From Coriobacteriales bacterium (GTDB taxonomy: Bacteria > Actinomycetota > Coriobacteriia > Coriobacteriales > UMGS124), in contig JAFWFL010000064.1 of NCBI GenBank assembly GCA_017515595.1, forward strand, positions 1-42,228: 42,228 nucleotides of DNA, written 5' to 3'. A model generated the notes under the pieces. The model saw nothing but the letters and a program-made list of their open reading frames with translations. It was not told the DNA's origin and did not search any database. Of the stretch, positions 32,964 through 41,324 are shown in pieces. Position 1 is the stretch's first letter, and each line of letters begins with the position of its first letter. The position numbers and the translations under genes were made by a program.

Positions 32964-33074
32964 TAATATTGCAATTGTTAGCTATCCCACTTCTGCAATA
33001 GGGGATTTCTAAATATATATTTACGATACACAATTTTTTATAAATTATGCATACATGGTGATCATGCGTCATAT

Positions 33075-33266
33075 ATGATAATAACGTTAGTTTTTGGAAA
33101 AAAAGAACGTTGTTTTGATCTTGAGAGCACATATAGGCTACAAAAGACAATTCGAACGAAGTGTAGTGACAATGAAGAATTCTTATCATGGTTGGTGATA
33201 CACTTTGCATTCGAAACTACGAGTTTTGTTGGAATGCTTTCAAAAGAAGGGATCGTGATATGCTAA
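33075..33266 (+). CDS. Small hypothetical ORF coupled to the FIVAR protein
   Basis: 63 codons, overlapping the next start (ATGCTAA). No recognised family; the product is hydrophilic in the first half with a hydrophobic patch (FLSWLVIHFAFETTSFVGML). GGTGAT upstream is a poor ribosome-binding site. It lies 65 bases from the IS end and may be a remnant. The close fit to the next start is the only support. Confidence 0.25.
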   Translation: MIITLVFGKKERCFDLESTYRLQKTIRTKCSDNEEFLSWLVIHFAFETTSFVGMLSKEGIVIC

Positions 33267-34336
33267 GTATCTCAAGGAGAAAATTCGTTGCGATGGCCGG
33301 TATAGCATTCATTGCTCAACTTTTTGCGGTTGATCCTGCATTAGCTGCTGAAAAGCTTGATTCGACACTGACTGTTGGAGAAATCGAGTTTGGTTACCCA
33401 AGTACATGGCTAGTTAATACAACAGGTGATAAAACATCGTTGAAGTGCTCTCATGGCGATGCAGAAATTCAATTCACTTATACTAAAGATTCGAATATTG
33501 ATTTATCCAGCAGATCCGCTAAGGATCGAAAGTCATCTGCGCAGGCATTCTTTTTGACCTTGCTTGAAGCGTTTGACATTGAAGGGGAGATTATCCAAGT
33601 AAGCACCGAAAATACTGCAGCGAGTGCATTTGCGGAAGGATCATTCGAACAAGCAGGTTCCCGCAGGTTTGTATTAGCATATATGTCATCAGACCAGATA
33701 GCTACATATACCATGATGCTCATAGGCGAAGCCTCATCTGTACTCGATAATTATTCTACTGCAGAAGCTATTTGGGATTCTCGCCGCGCTTTGCGGGAAG
33801 TGGCTGACAAATCAAAGCTTGAACAAGCAATCAGTGAAGCGTGGGCTGTCAATGAAGTAAACTATACACCCGAAAGCTATGCAGTTTTAAGAGCCCTAAT
33901 CAACGAGGGCGGAAACGCCCCAACAGTATTCAATGACCCTGATGCAAGCCAGGAACAGGTTGATGCAGCTGAAAAAGAGTTACGTAATGCCATTGCCAGT
34001 CTTGTTGAGGCATTCAATCCGGCAGCGTACGAAACACTTGACTATACGAGTATCGCCCGTAGGCCTAGCGATTATGAGCAAAAGAAGTGGGTATTCTGGG
34101 GCAAGGTAGTGCAAGTCAGTGAAGGTAAAAGCCAGGTCATTTTACGTGTAGCAATAAACGATGATTATGACGAAATCGTCTACGTTGTTTATGATTCATC
34201 TATTACAACACAACGAGTTCTCGAAGATGATCATATCACGTTGTATGGCATTTGCGTTGGTGTCTATACTTATACAGCTGTTCGAGGTAATTCAGTTACA
34301 ATTCCAGCAATGTATTGTGAGCACATTGAGTTTTAG
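33260..34336 (+). CDS. Secreted FIVAR-domain protein with Tat-type signal
   Basis: 358 residues from the ATG preceded by AAGAAGGG; the 33188 start would put 24 residues before the signal peptide. N-terminus SRRKFVAMAG followed by a hydrophobic stretch and ALAAE is a twin-arginine signal with a cleavage site near residue 30. Middle: a beta-rich domain of unknown type (about 35-195). Then a FIVAR-like three-helix segment (KLEQAISEAWAVNEVNYTPESYAVLRALI...EKELRNAIASL, about 195-255) and a C-terminal beta domain (WVFWGKVVQVSEGKSQVILRV). Function unknown, likely surface-exposed. More AT-rich than the core genes. Confidence 0.75.
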   Translation: MLSISRRKFVAMAGIAFIAQLFAVDPALAAEKLDSTLTVGEIEFGYPSTWLVNTTGDKTSLKCSHGDAEIQFTYTKDSNIDLSSRSAKDRKSSAQAFFLTLLEAFDIEGEIIQVSTENTAASAFAEGSFEQAGSRRFVLAYMSSDQIATYTMMLIGEASSVLDNYSTAEAIWDSRRALREVADKSKLEQAISEAWAVNEVNYTPESYAVLRALINEGGNAPTVFNDPDASQEQVDAAEKELRNAIASLVEAFNPAAYETLDYTSIARRPSDYEQKKWVFWGKVVQVSEGKSQVILRVAINDDYDEIVYVVYDSSITTQRVLEDDHITLYGICVGVYTYTAVRGNSVTIPAMYCEHIEF

Positions 34337-34434
34337 TTTTAAAATCTATATAACCTCTCTTTGCAATTCTCGAATCGTGTTCCGAAGAGGTGGTTTTGAG
34401 AATTACATTTGTTGTTATCAAACCATTTGGTAGT

Positions 34435-34468
34435 TTGTACTAAGCCGCTGCACAGCGGCTTAGTACAA
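34435..34468. terminator. Bidirectional terminator between the FIVAR gene and tcdA
   Basis: A perfect 16-bp stem, TTGTACTAAGCCGCTG and CAGCGGCTTAGTACAA, with a 2-base centre lies between two convergent genes. It lacks the AGAGCG core, so it is not part of the repeat family. Confidence 0.75.
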
Positions 34469-34535
34469 TTATAATCGTGTTATCATGAAACAGCGAATGT
34501 CGTACACTTGGCATTTACAGATGGTCTGCTGTAAA

Positions 34536-35249
34536 TTACAGAAGGTCTTTCACTACTTCCGAGGCGATGATGAGTCCCATCACTGAGGGGACATAGGGCA
34601 CTGAGCCCGGTGTTGTGCGTTTGCCCGGCGCGGGAGCCGCATCGCTTTGGGGCACAAGCGGAGGCTCGAGCGAATAGACTACTTTTAGTGCAGGAATGCC
34701 GCGTTTTTTGCACTCTTTGCGCATGATTCGTGCAAGAGGGTCAATGCTTGTCTCGTAAATATCGGCCACACGCAAGGCGATAGGGTCAAGCTTATTCCCT
34801 GCTCCTAAAGCGCTTATAACCGGCGTTCGCGCTTTTTGGGCATGCTCAATTACGGCAAGCTTTGCGGTTACGGTGTCTACCGCATCAACACAGTAATCAT
34901 AGGCAGAAAAATCGAACTCAGAGGCCGTCTCCGGTAAAAAGAAGCACTTATGTGCTGTCACGCAGCATGCGGGGTTAATGCTTAGAATACGTTCTTTTGC
35001 CACATCAACTTTTGGAATACCCACAGTAGCCGTTGTCGCTATGATCTGGCGGTTTATGTTGGTTATGTCTACAGTATCCTTATCTACCACGTCAAGAGCG
35101 CCAACGCCTGACCGCGCGAGCGCCTCAACCACATAACCACCCACACCTCCTATGCCAAACACAATAACCCGTGAGTTTGCAAGCTTTTTGAGTGCATCTT
35201 CGCCTAAAAGCATCTCTGTCCGAGAAAATCGCGGATCTGTCTGAGACAT
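34536..35249 (-). CDS. tcdA: tRNA threonylcarbamoyladenosine dehydratase (TcdA/CsdL)
   Basis: 237 residues from the ATG with AGAGGA upstream; the longer frame to 35525 runs over the divergent gene and is not credible. E1-like fold: nucleotide motif FGIGGVGGYVVEALARSG (31-48), DKDTVDITNINRQI (about 54-67) and YCVDAVDTV (about 109-117). It cyclises t6A37 of ANN-decoding tRNAs with ATP. A generic ThiF/MoeB/HesA protein is the alternative, but no sulphur-carrier partner is nearby and the length fits TcdA. Confidence 0.88.
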   Translation of the reverse strand: MSQTDPRFSRTEMLLGEDALKKLANSRVIVFGIGGVGGYVVEALARSGVGALDVVDKDTVDITNINRQIIATTATVGIPKVDVAKERILSINPACCVTAHKCFFLPETASEFDFSAYDYCVDAVDTVTAKLAVIEHAQKARTPVISALGAGNKLDPIALRVADIYETSIDPLARIMRKECKKRGIPALKVVYSLEPPLVPQSDAAPAPGKRTTPGSVPYVPSVMGLIIASEVVKDLL

Positions 35250-35273
35250 GCGAATCCTCTTCTTTCGTATATC

Positions 35274-35304
35274 TTTTAACCCTGACAACGTTGTATTATA
35301 ATAC
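35274..35304 (+). promoter_or_regulatory. Promoter region of the adenine deaminase gene
   Basis: TATAAT (35297-35302) with TTTTAA 17 bases upstream. The -10 is in a perfect 12-bp palindrome GTATTATAATAC (35293-35304), which also gives a TATAAT on the minus strand facing tcdA. It could serve divergent start sites or bind a regulator. Confidence 0.45.
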
Positions 35305-35339
35305 GACTTTGTTCGCAAGGTATCATATGGGACGGTCTT

Positions 35340-37073
35340 ATGAAAAAACTGCTTGCCAATTGTCAGGTTGTCAATGTTTTTACTGATAGGATTGATGCCA
35401 CAAACGTACTCATTGAGGATGACCGCATTATTGGGGTTGGCCCATATTCCCAGGAAAGTGCGCATGTGGTAGAAGACCTCAAAGGCGCTTTTGTATGTCC
35501 CGGTTTTATTGACGGACACATTCATATTGAGAGTACTATGCTAACGCCTGCCGAGCTTGCACGCATTTGTATTCCGCACGGTACAAGCGCGATTGTTGCC
35601 GACCCGCATGAAATCGCCAATGTTTGCGGGAATGATGGTATTGAGTTTATGCTGCGCGCAAGCGAAGGTATCCCTCTGGATACCTATATTATGCTGCCCT
35701 CATGCGTCCCCTCGACTTCGTTTGACGAGAGCGGCGCCCGCCTTTTAGCGAGTGATCTGCGTCCTTTCTACAGACATCCGCGGGTGCTGGGCCTTGCCGA
35801 GGTTATGAGCTACCCTGATGTTGTTGCGCGTGAACGCACTGTCATGAAAAAGATCTCCGATGCAACCAAACGGGGTTTTCCTGTTGACGGACATGCACCT
35901 TTACTCTCGGGTTCCAGTCTTGATGCTTATATTTGCGCAGGTATTAAAACTGATCATGAGTGTTCTACATTTGGTGAAGCTGTTGAACGTATACGCAAGG
36001 GCCAATGGGTTATGATTCGCCAAGGTTCAGCGGCGTGTAACCTTGAAGCTCTTTTACCGCTTTTTGATGAGCCGTATTCGCGCAGATGCCTGCTTGTGAC
36101 TGATGACCGGCATCCGGCAGATATTTTATGGGACGGACATATTGACAGCATCATACGGCTCGCCGTACAAAAGGGCAAGTCTCCAATTACGGCGATACGC
36201 ATGGCAACGCTCCAGGCTGCACAGTGCTTTGGACTTCATGATATAGGAGCAATCGCTCCGGGATATACCGCAAATATTCTTGTGCTTGACAATCTTGAAA
36301 CCGTCCGGATTCGTGATGTGTACTACCGGGGATCCAAGGTTTTCTCGGCAGGGGTTGTAAAAGAATTCGAAGAGCCGGCCGTGCCTCAGGAATTATGGAA
36401 CAACGTTTGCAATACCGTGCATATTGGTGATGTTTCTCCTCAAGACCTGCTGGTAGAAGGGTCGCAAACACTTACTGACAACGCCGTGGTATCTTCGAGC
36501 TATGGTTCAAACCGTACCTGTCGCATCATTCAATGTGAGCTTGGCGAGCTGATTACTAAAGAACTGTATGCTGATATCAATCTTGCACAGAACGATGGCA
36601 TTGACATCAAACGTGATATTCTCAAAATCGCTGTTTTGGAACGCCATAAAAACACCGGGCATATTGGGTTGGGATACATCTCGGGCTTAGGAATCAAACG
36701 CGGAGCAATTGCCTCGACTATTTCGCATGATTCTCATAATCTTGTCGTAGCCGGTGCTGATATAACCAGTATGGCCATAGCGGCCAACCGTTTGCGCGAG
36801 ATTGGAGGCGGCTGCACCGTAGTTGACGGAACCCGTGTTGTTGCTGACCTGCCGCTCCCCATTGGCGGCCTTATGTCACAAAAACCGGCGCTTGAAGTCG
36901 CAGCTCAAAACAAGTGGCTGAGGGAATCTGCACAAAACCTTGGCGCCTGGAAAGATGGAGCGCCGTTTATGGCGCTCGCATTCATGTGTCTCCCGGTTAT
37001 TCCCGCACTTAAGCTCACCACCCGCGGCCTCGTAGACGTAACCAAACAAGAGCTTGTCTCCCTGTTTGTATAG
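35340..37073 (+). CDS. ade: Adenine deaminase
   Basis: 577 residues, the usual length. It converts adenine to hypoxanthine and ammonia in purine salvage. GFIDGHIHIESTM (55-67) gives the metal HxH, followed by HGTSAIVADPHEIANVCG (about 79-96), VDGHAPLLSG (about 184-193), TDHECST (about 204-210) and TDDRHPADI; the C-terminal beta part with GLGIKRGAIASTISHDSHNLVVAG is typical of bacterial AdeC. GGGACGG upstream is a modest ribosome-binding site. Confidence 0.95.
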   Translation: MKKLLANCQVVNVFTDRIDATNVLIEDDRIIGVGPYSQESAHVVEDLKGAFVCPGFIDGHIHIESTMLTPAELARICIPHGTSAIVADPHEIANVCGNDGIEFMLRASEGIPLDTYIMLPSCVPSTSFDESGARLLASDLRPFYRHPRVLGLAEVMSYPDVVARERTVMKKISDATKRGFPVDGHAPLLSGSSLDAYICAGIKTDHECSTFGEAVERIRKGQWVMIRQGSAACNLEALLPLFDEPYSRRCLLVTDDRHPADILWDGHIDSIIRLAVQKGKSPITAIRMATLQAAQCFGLHDIGAIAPGYTANILVLDNLETVRIRDVYYRGSKVFSAGVVKEFEEPAVPQELWNNVCNTVHIGDVSPQDLLVEGSQTLTDNAVVSSSYGSNRTCRIIQCELGELITKELYADINLAQNDGIDIKRDILKIAVLERHKNTGHIGLGYISGLGIKRGAIASTISHDSHNLVVAGADITSMAIAANRLREIGGGCTVVDGTRVVADLPLPIGGLMSQKPALEVAAQNKWLRESAQNLGAWKDGAPFMALAFMCLPVIPALKLTTRGLVDVTKQELVSLFV

Positions 37074-37128
37074 CGCAAACGGGTTCATATTGGCATTGAT
37101 GCGGCATTTAATGGCAAGCTGCACCCGG

Positions 37129-37824
37129 TTAGTTTACGGGTACTACTTCTAATGCTTCATTTGACAGGTTCTGCCAAAAAGAAAAATCGCTTATTTTTGC
37201 ATCTTTTAGAGATGCTCCGTCATCATCAGTAGCGCTTTCCGGAACAGAAACGTCAAACATGAAATCATAGCTAAAGAAACCATAGTCATAACTCGCCATG
37301 GTTTGTTCGCTGCCATACATTATGTAACGTTCGAAGACAAAACCCGCATCGAGAAGATCCTGACCGGTTTTACCAATATACTTTTTGAGCTCATCCTGAG
37401 TCAAAGCGCTCAATGTCAAATCCTCCGCACTCACAAGCTCAGAGTCACCGACGATTTCTGTCGCCTTTTTGGTGAAATCGTCATCAAAGAAACTCAACTC
37501 ATAGAATTCATCAGATAAAGCGGGATCAATCTTGGCTATCACGCGAATAATAGACTCATTAACCTTCAATACAATTACATCAGAGTCCTCTAGCTGACTT
37601 ACGCCAATTACCTTAGATGCCGCCGAGAGCGCATCGCCCAGTGTATTCCAGGTAGAAATGTCTACCGCGCCGCTTGTCTCCTGAGGCGTATCGCCGGCAT
37701 AAGGCTGCTCCATAACTGCCGGCGAAGAAGTCGTGGCGGTGGTTACATACGTGTACGCACCAAAAAGAAGCGTGGATAACAAAAGCGTTGCCAAAAGTGC
37801 AATTATGAAATCTAAAGCGTTCAT
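37129..37824 (-). CDS. Membrane-anchored hypothetical protein
   Basis: 231 residues from the ATG 6 bases after AAGGTG. One N-terminal hydrophobic helix (about residues 5-25, FIIALLATLLLSTLLFGAY), a Thr/Ser/Pro linker, then an acidic extracytoplasmic domain with no family I recognise (ends SFWQNLSNEALEVVPVN). Single gene, convergent to adenine deaminase. Possibly a surface lipoprotein-like sensor; no functional claim. Confidence 0.65.
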   Translation of the reverse strand: MNALDFIIALLATLLLSTLLFGAYTYVTTATTSSPAVMEQPYAGDTPQETSGAVDISTWNTLGDALSAASKVIGVSQLEDSDVIVLKVNESIIRVIAKIDPALSDEFYELSFFDDDFTKKATEIVGDSELVSAEDLTLSALTQDELKKYIGKTGQDLLDAGFVFERYIMYGSEQTMASYDYGFFSYDFMFDVSVPESATDDDGASLKDAKISDFSFWQNLSNEALEVVPVN

Positions 37825-37833
37825 TGTGTTCAC

Positions 37834-38171
37834 CTTTTCTTTTGATACGAATCAGGTATTTTGATTATACACCCCTCAATGAAACTATTCTGTTGCAACA
37901 CATTAGTTACATGGTTTATCAAAACCGTTGCTGTTCACAGGTAGATACAAACCCTTGCTTATGAGGCAAAATACCAGACCTATACAAACCTAACAGGTTG
38001 CTTGAGCATGCCAAAAAGGATAAACCGTTAACTTTGACAGTTGTCAGAGACGCTGGGATGATGATTAAATAACCGGTTAACGGTTGCATCTCCTCCAATG
38101 CCTCATAGATAATAGACATTCCCCCACACCCGGATGCAACCGTTAGTTATTCTAACGGAGAGGGCAACTGC
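37834..38171. other. Divergent control region before the radical SAM/ABC operon
   Basis: 338 bp without a credible gene. It contains the four-motif region and promoter listed separately. Two looser relatives of the motif (AACCGTTG near 37925; AACCTAACAGGTT near 37987) lie further upstream. A 66-codon minus-strand frame across it has no usable ribosome-binding site. Confidence 0.5.
38023..38163 (+). promoter_or_regulatory. Four alternating AACCGTTA motifs and promoter before the radical SAM gene
   Basis: S: AACCGTTAAC 38023-38032. P: GTTAACGGTT 38076-38085, extending as TAACGGTTGCATC 38078-38090. Q: GATGCAACCGTTA 38133-38145. R: CTAACGG 38152-38158, touching the GGAGAGG ribosome-binding site (38157-38163). 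S-P is a 10-bp, P-Q a 13-bp and Q-R a 7-bp perfect inverted repeat. TTGACA (38034-38039) and an extended -10 TGGGATGAT (38055-38062) form a promoter between S and P. If it is used, P, Q and R are in the RNA and S only in DNA. Both a repressor operator array and an RNA switch fit. Confidence 0.55.
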
Positions 38172-39176
38172 ATGAAAATTGTATCTTGGATGACAACAAA
38201 CAAGTGTAACCTGCGCTGTAAACACTGCTATCAGGATGCAAGTCCCGAGGCTTATGCGCACGAGTTATCAACCTCTGAGGCTAAAACGCTCATTGACCAA
38301 ATTTATGCTGCCGGTTTTGATATCATGATTTTCTCGGGCGGAGAACCGCTTTTAAGGCATGATATTTATGAACTCGTATCATATGCGGCCGAGAAAGGCT
38401 TGCGTCCGGTTTTTGGAACAAACGCAACCTTTATTACGCTTGATGTGGCAAAACGTCTCAAAGAAGCAGGCGCAGTCTCAATGGGCATCAGCCTCGACAG
38501 CCTCGACGCCACAAAGCACGACGAGTTCAGAGGGCTTCCCGGCGCTTGGCAGGCCACGGTCAACGGCATGAAAGCATGCCGAGAAGCAGGACTTATGTTC
38601 CAAATCCACACCACAGCTCTCGATTGGAACGAAGAAGAAATTACTGATATCACCGACTTTGCCGTTAAAATGGGCGCCGTTGGACACTATGTGTTCTTTT
38701 TAATCCCGGTAGGACGCGGCAAATACATTCAGGACACATCGCTCGAGGTCATTGCCAATGAGCGTCTTCTCCGCCGTCTTATGCAAAAGCAGCGCGAAGT
38801 TCCCATTCCCATTAAACCTACCTGCGCTCCTCAGTTCACCCGCGTTGCTAAGCAACTCGAAGTCCCCACGCGCTTTAGCCGGGGATGTCTTGCCGGACTC
38901 ACCTACTGCATCATCAGCCCCGAGGGGGTTGTCCGCCCGTGTGCGTATATGGTTGAAGAAGTAGGCAATGTGCGCGAAACACCGTTTGACGAGCTTTGGG
39001 CTACGAGCGAAGTCTTTGAACGCCTTCGTACCAGAGCTTATGGCGGCAGCTGCGGCACCTGCGACTATCGCGAGGGTTGCGGAGGCTGCAGGGCCCGCGC
39101 CGCTTATTATCATGACGGAGATTATATGGCCCAGGATGATTACTGTGCCCACGGCCGGGAACTCATAGTTGAGTAA
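38172..39176 (+). CDS. Radical SAM/SPASM protein, AhbD/NirJ2-like
   Basis: 334 residues. N-terminal CX3CX2C (C12, C16, C19: NKCNLRCKHC) binds the SAM [4Fe-4S] cluster, with FSGGEPLLRHD (about 55-65) following. The C-terminal SPASM region (GCLAGLTYCIISPEGVVRPC...CGTCDYREGCGGC...DDYC) binds an auxiliary cluster. Layout and wording resemble AhbD/NirJ2 of the siroheme-dependent haem route. With a BtuFCD-type importer in the same unit, haem or corrinoid/iron handling is plausible. A peptide-modifying role is the alternative, but no precursor peptide is seen nearby. GGAGAGG precedes the ATG. Confidence 0.82.
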   Translation: MKIVSWMTTNKCNLRCKHCYQDASPEAYAHELSTSEAKTLIDQIYAAGFDIMIFSGGEPLLRHDIYELVSYAAEKGLRPVFGTNATFITLDVAKRLKEAGAVSMGISLDSLDATKHDEFRGLPGAWQATVNGMKACREAGLMFQIHTTALDWNEEEITDITDFAVKMGAVGHYVFFLIPVGRGKYIQDTSLEVIANERLLRRLMQKQREVPIPIKPTCAPQFTRVAKQLEVPTRFSRGCLAGLTYCIISPEGVVRPCAYMVEEVGNVRETPFDELWATSEVFERLRTRAYGGSCGTCDYREGCGGCRARAAYYHDGDYMAQDDYCAHGRELIVE

Positions 39177-39187
39177 AGGAGATTAGT

Positions 39188-40249
39188 ATGTCACAACAGA
39201 TTGGTTTGTCTTTATCGCGCCGCATGTTTTGCGCAGCCGGCCTTATGGGCGGGCTTGCTCTCGCAACAGTACCGCTGACCGCAACTTTTGCTTCTGAAGC
39301 CGGCCGTCCCGCCGCAACACAACCAGCAAAAGCAAAAGCGCCAGAAAAAATTGAGGCTCTCGAGCTTCCTGCCACAATCAAGGATGATATGGGCCGCGAG
39401 GTAACCATCACAGCAGTTGACCGTGTTGTTGCCTGCATGGGCAGCTATGCGCGTATGTGGCAGCTCGCAGGCGGCGCTCCTTTGATTGGCGTAACCGACG
39501 ACGCCACACAAAGCTATGATGACCTGGTACTTGACCCTGACTGCGTAAGTGTTGGAGCATTTACCGCCCCCAATGCCGAGCAAATCATGGCATTGGCTCC
39601 TGACCTGGTTATAATGAGCGGCTCAACCCGCGGCATGGGAGGCAAATCAACCGCTACAGATATTATTGACCCGCTCACTGATGCCGGAATTCCTGTTGCT
39701 TGCTTTAGCGTTACCACATTTGAAGACTATGCCCGCACCATGGCTCTTCTCTGCAGCCTCACCGGAGACAATGAGGCGTATCAAGCAAACGTTATCGCTA
39801 CACGTAAGCGTATTGACGCCATTGTGGATGCATGCCTGACTTCCAAGACCGAGCCCGTGCCGAGCCTCATTGGCCTTACCACTTACTCGGGAGGCACCAC
39901 AGTTATGAGGTCAACCACCCAGGTTGGCTCCATAGTTAAGGACCTCGGCGCCATCAATCTTGCAGATGAAAACCCGAGTTTGCTCGATGATTATTCGCTC
40001 GAATCATTGGTCGCACTTGATCCCCAGTACATCCTTTTGATGCCCACCGGCAACAGTGATGAAGCCACTGCCAAATCATTGGCAGACCAAACCGAGTCGA
40101 ATCCCGTCTGGAGCGAACTTACCGCTGTTAAAGAGGGTCGTTGTGCGATGCTCACCACTGATGTCTTTCAGTCAAAACCGCTTGAAGCATGGGATAAAAC
40201 TTACCGCACCATTGCAGAGATCATTTACCCTGAGGTTAAGCTTCCCTAA
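39188..40249 (+). CDS. ABC transporter substrate-binding protein (BtuF/FhuD class), Tat signal
   Basis: 353 residues, 11 bases after the radical SAM gene with AAGGAG. N-terminal SRRMFCAAG (RR at 11-12) plus hydrophobic stretch is a twin-arginine signal, unusual for this class and suggestive of cofactor-dependent folding. Two-lobed class III binding protein: RVVACMGSYARMWQLAGG (lobe 1), DLVIMSG (about 138-144) and YILLMPTGNSD (lobe 2). Ligand may be haem, corrinoid or ferric siderophore; sequence alone does not decide. Confidence 0.85.
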   Translation: MSQQIGLSLSRRMFCAAGLMGGLALATVPLTATFASEAGRPAATQPAKAKAPEKIEALELPATIKDDMGREVTITAVDRVVACMGSYARMWQLAGGAPLIGVTDDATQSYDDLVLDPDCVSVGAFTAPNAEQIMALAPDLVIMSGSTRGMGGKSTATDIIDPLTDAGIPVACFSVTTFEDYARTMALLCSLTGDNEAYQANVIATRKRIDAIVDACLTSKTEPVPSLIGLTTYSGGTTVMRSTTQVGSIVKDLGAINLADENPSLLDDYSLESLVALDPQYILLMPTGNSDEATAKSLADQTESNPVWSELTAVKEGRCAMLTTDVFQSKPLEAWDKTYRTIAEIIYPEVKLP

Positions 40250-40253
40250 AACT

Positions 40254-40268
40254 GGAGAATGATTCTCA
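40254..40268. promoter_or_regulatory. Fur-like 7-1-7 palindrome overlapping the permease ribosome-binding site
   Basis: GGAGAATGATTCTCA is a perfect 6-1-6 palindrome (GAGAAT-G-ATTCTC) close to the Fur/Zur/PerR pattern TGATAATNATTATCA (11 of 14 defined positions). It sits between the binding-protein stop and the permease ATG and contains its GGAG. Internal operator or coincidence. Confidence 0.35.
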
Positions 40269-41324
40269 ATGGTCAATGCTTGTTCCCAGCAACCTAACTT
40301 AGAACGCGGGGCCGGTTTGGCAAAGCACCGTGCATATAAAGCATGCGCGGTGCTTTGCATTGCTTTTGTACTCACGGTAACCGCCGCGATTTTGGGCATC
40401 ATGCTCGGCTCTACCAACGTCTCGTTTTCTGACGTTATTGCCGTACTCACCGGCGGTAACCCCTCAAGTACACCGGTCGCCAATATTGTAAAACACATCA
40501 GACTTCCTCGCGTAGAAGCAGCGCTTCTTGCGGGAGCAGCCCTTGCGACTTCAGGCTGCATCATTCAAACCGTCCTCGCCAACCCGCTTGCTTCGCCCAA
40601 TGTGATTGGTGTAAACGCAGGCTCGGGCTGTGCGGTTTTGCTCGTAAGCTCATTTTTGCCGGGCGTAGCGTTTGTGCTCCCCTTTGCGGCGTTTGGCGGC
40701 GCGCTCCTTGTGGCATTGATTATCTTTGCGGTGGCCTCTTATACCGGAGCCTCGCGCATGACAATCGTCCTCGTAGGTATGGCCATGACTGCCATTTGCA
40801 CCGCCGGTATGAACACCATTCTTATTATCAATCCTGATGCTTATGTAGGAGCTTCTACGTTTTTGGTTGGTGGTCTTGCGGGCGTTAAAATCCAAGATCT
40901 TGTTTGGCCTGCAATGCTCATCATTCCCGGAATCATTATTGCACTTTTGGGAACCCATGCTCTGAACATTGTCACTGCGGGTGACAATGTTGCCGCAAGT
41001 GTGGGCATGAATGTGCGCGCCGTACGTCTGGGCATGCTTGCTCTCGCTGCGCTTCTTGCCGGCGCTGCCGTGAGCTTTGCTGGCATGCTTGGTTTTGTGG
41101 GACTCATAATTCCTCACGTGGTAAGGCTTGCAAGTGGCAACGACGCACGCTTTTTGATTCCCACGAGCATATTCTTAGGCGCAGCATTTGTAACCTTTTG
41201 TGATTTGGCGGCCCGCACCATGTTTGCTCCTTATGAAATTCCCGTTGGCATCCTTATGGCATTTGTTGGCGGCCCCTTCTTTATTTGGCTCGTCATTCGC
41301 AAGCGGGGTGGGAACTGTGCATAA
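40269..41324 (+). CDS. FecCD/BtuC-type ABC permease
   Basis: 351 residues with about ten hydrophobic segments. Signature blocks: IRLPRVEAALLAGAALATSGCIIQTVLANPLASPNVIGVNAGSG (about 77-120), the coupling-helix region LGMNVRAVRL and FVGLIIPHVVRLASGNDARFLIP (about 275-297). Permeases of this family import vitamin B12, haem or iron siderophores as homodimers. It overlaps the ATPase gene by 8 bases. Confidence 0.92.
   Translation: MVNACSQQPNLERGAGLAKHRAYKACAVLCIAFVLTVTAAILGIMLGSTNVSFSDVIAVLTGGNPSSTPVANIVKHIRLPRVEAALLAGAALATSGCIIQTVLANPLASPNVIGVNAGSGCAVLLVSSFLPGVAFVLPFAAFGGALLVALIIFAVASYTGASRMTIVLVGMAMTAICTAGMNTILIINPDAYVGASTFLVGGLAGVKIQDLVWPAMLIIPGIIIALLGTHALNIVTAGDNVAASVGMNVRAVRLGMLALAALLAGAAVSFAGMLGFVGLIIPHVVRLASGNDARFLIPTSIFLGAAFVTFCDLAARTMFAPYEIPVGILMAFVGGPFFIWLVIRKRGGNCA

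Larger units (their letters stand above)
31642..33009 (+). mobile_element. IS1595-family insertion sequence, apparently intact
   Basis: Perfect 26-bp terminal inverted repeats (31642-31667 and 32983-33008, outer ends AAATCCCCTATT). An 8-bp flank TAAATATA occurs at 31634-31641 and 33010-33017, consistent with the 8-bp target duplication of the family; this leaves one extra base (C, 33009) at the right end. About 1.37 kb with one transposase gene and a structured leader. Confidence 0.92.

Noticed and set aside
34435-34468. Perfect 16-bp palindrome as another member of the core-palindrome family
   Set aside because: No AGAGCG core and a 2-base centre; it fits an ordinary bidirectional terminator between convergent genes.
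37919-38119. 66-codon minus-strand frame in the control region before the radical SAM gene
   Set aside because: GGGGG is directly adjacent to the ATG with no proper spacing, no recognisable family, and it covers the AACCGTTA motif array.
38172-39176. Radical SAM gene as part of a RiPP (modified peptide) cluster
   Set aside because: No precursor peptide, peptidase or recognition-domain gene was found on either side; the partners are an uptake system.
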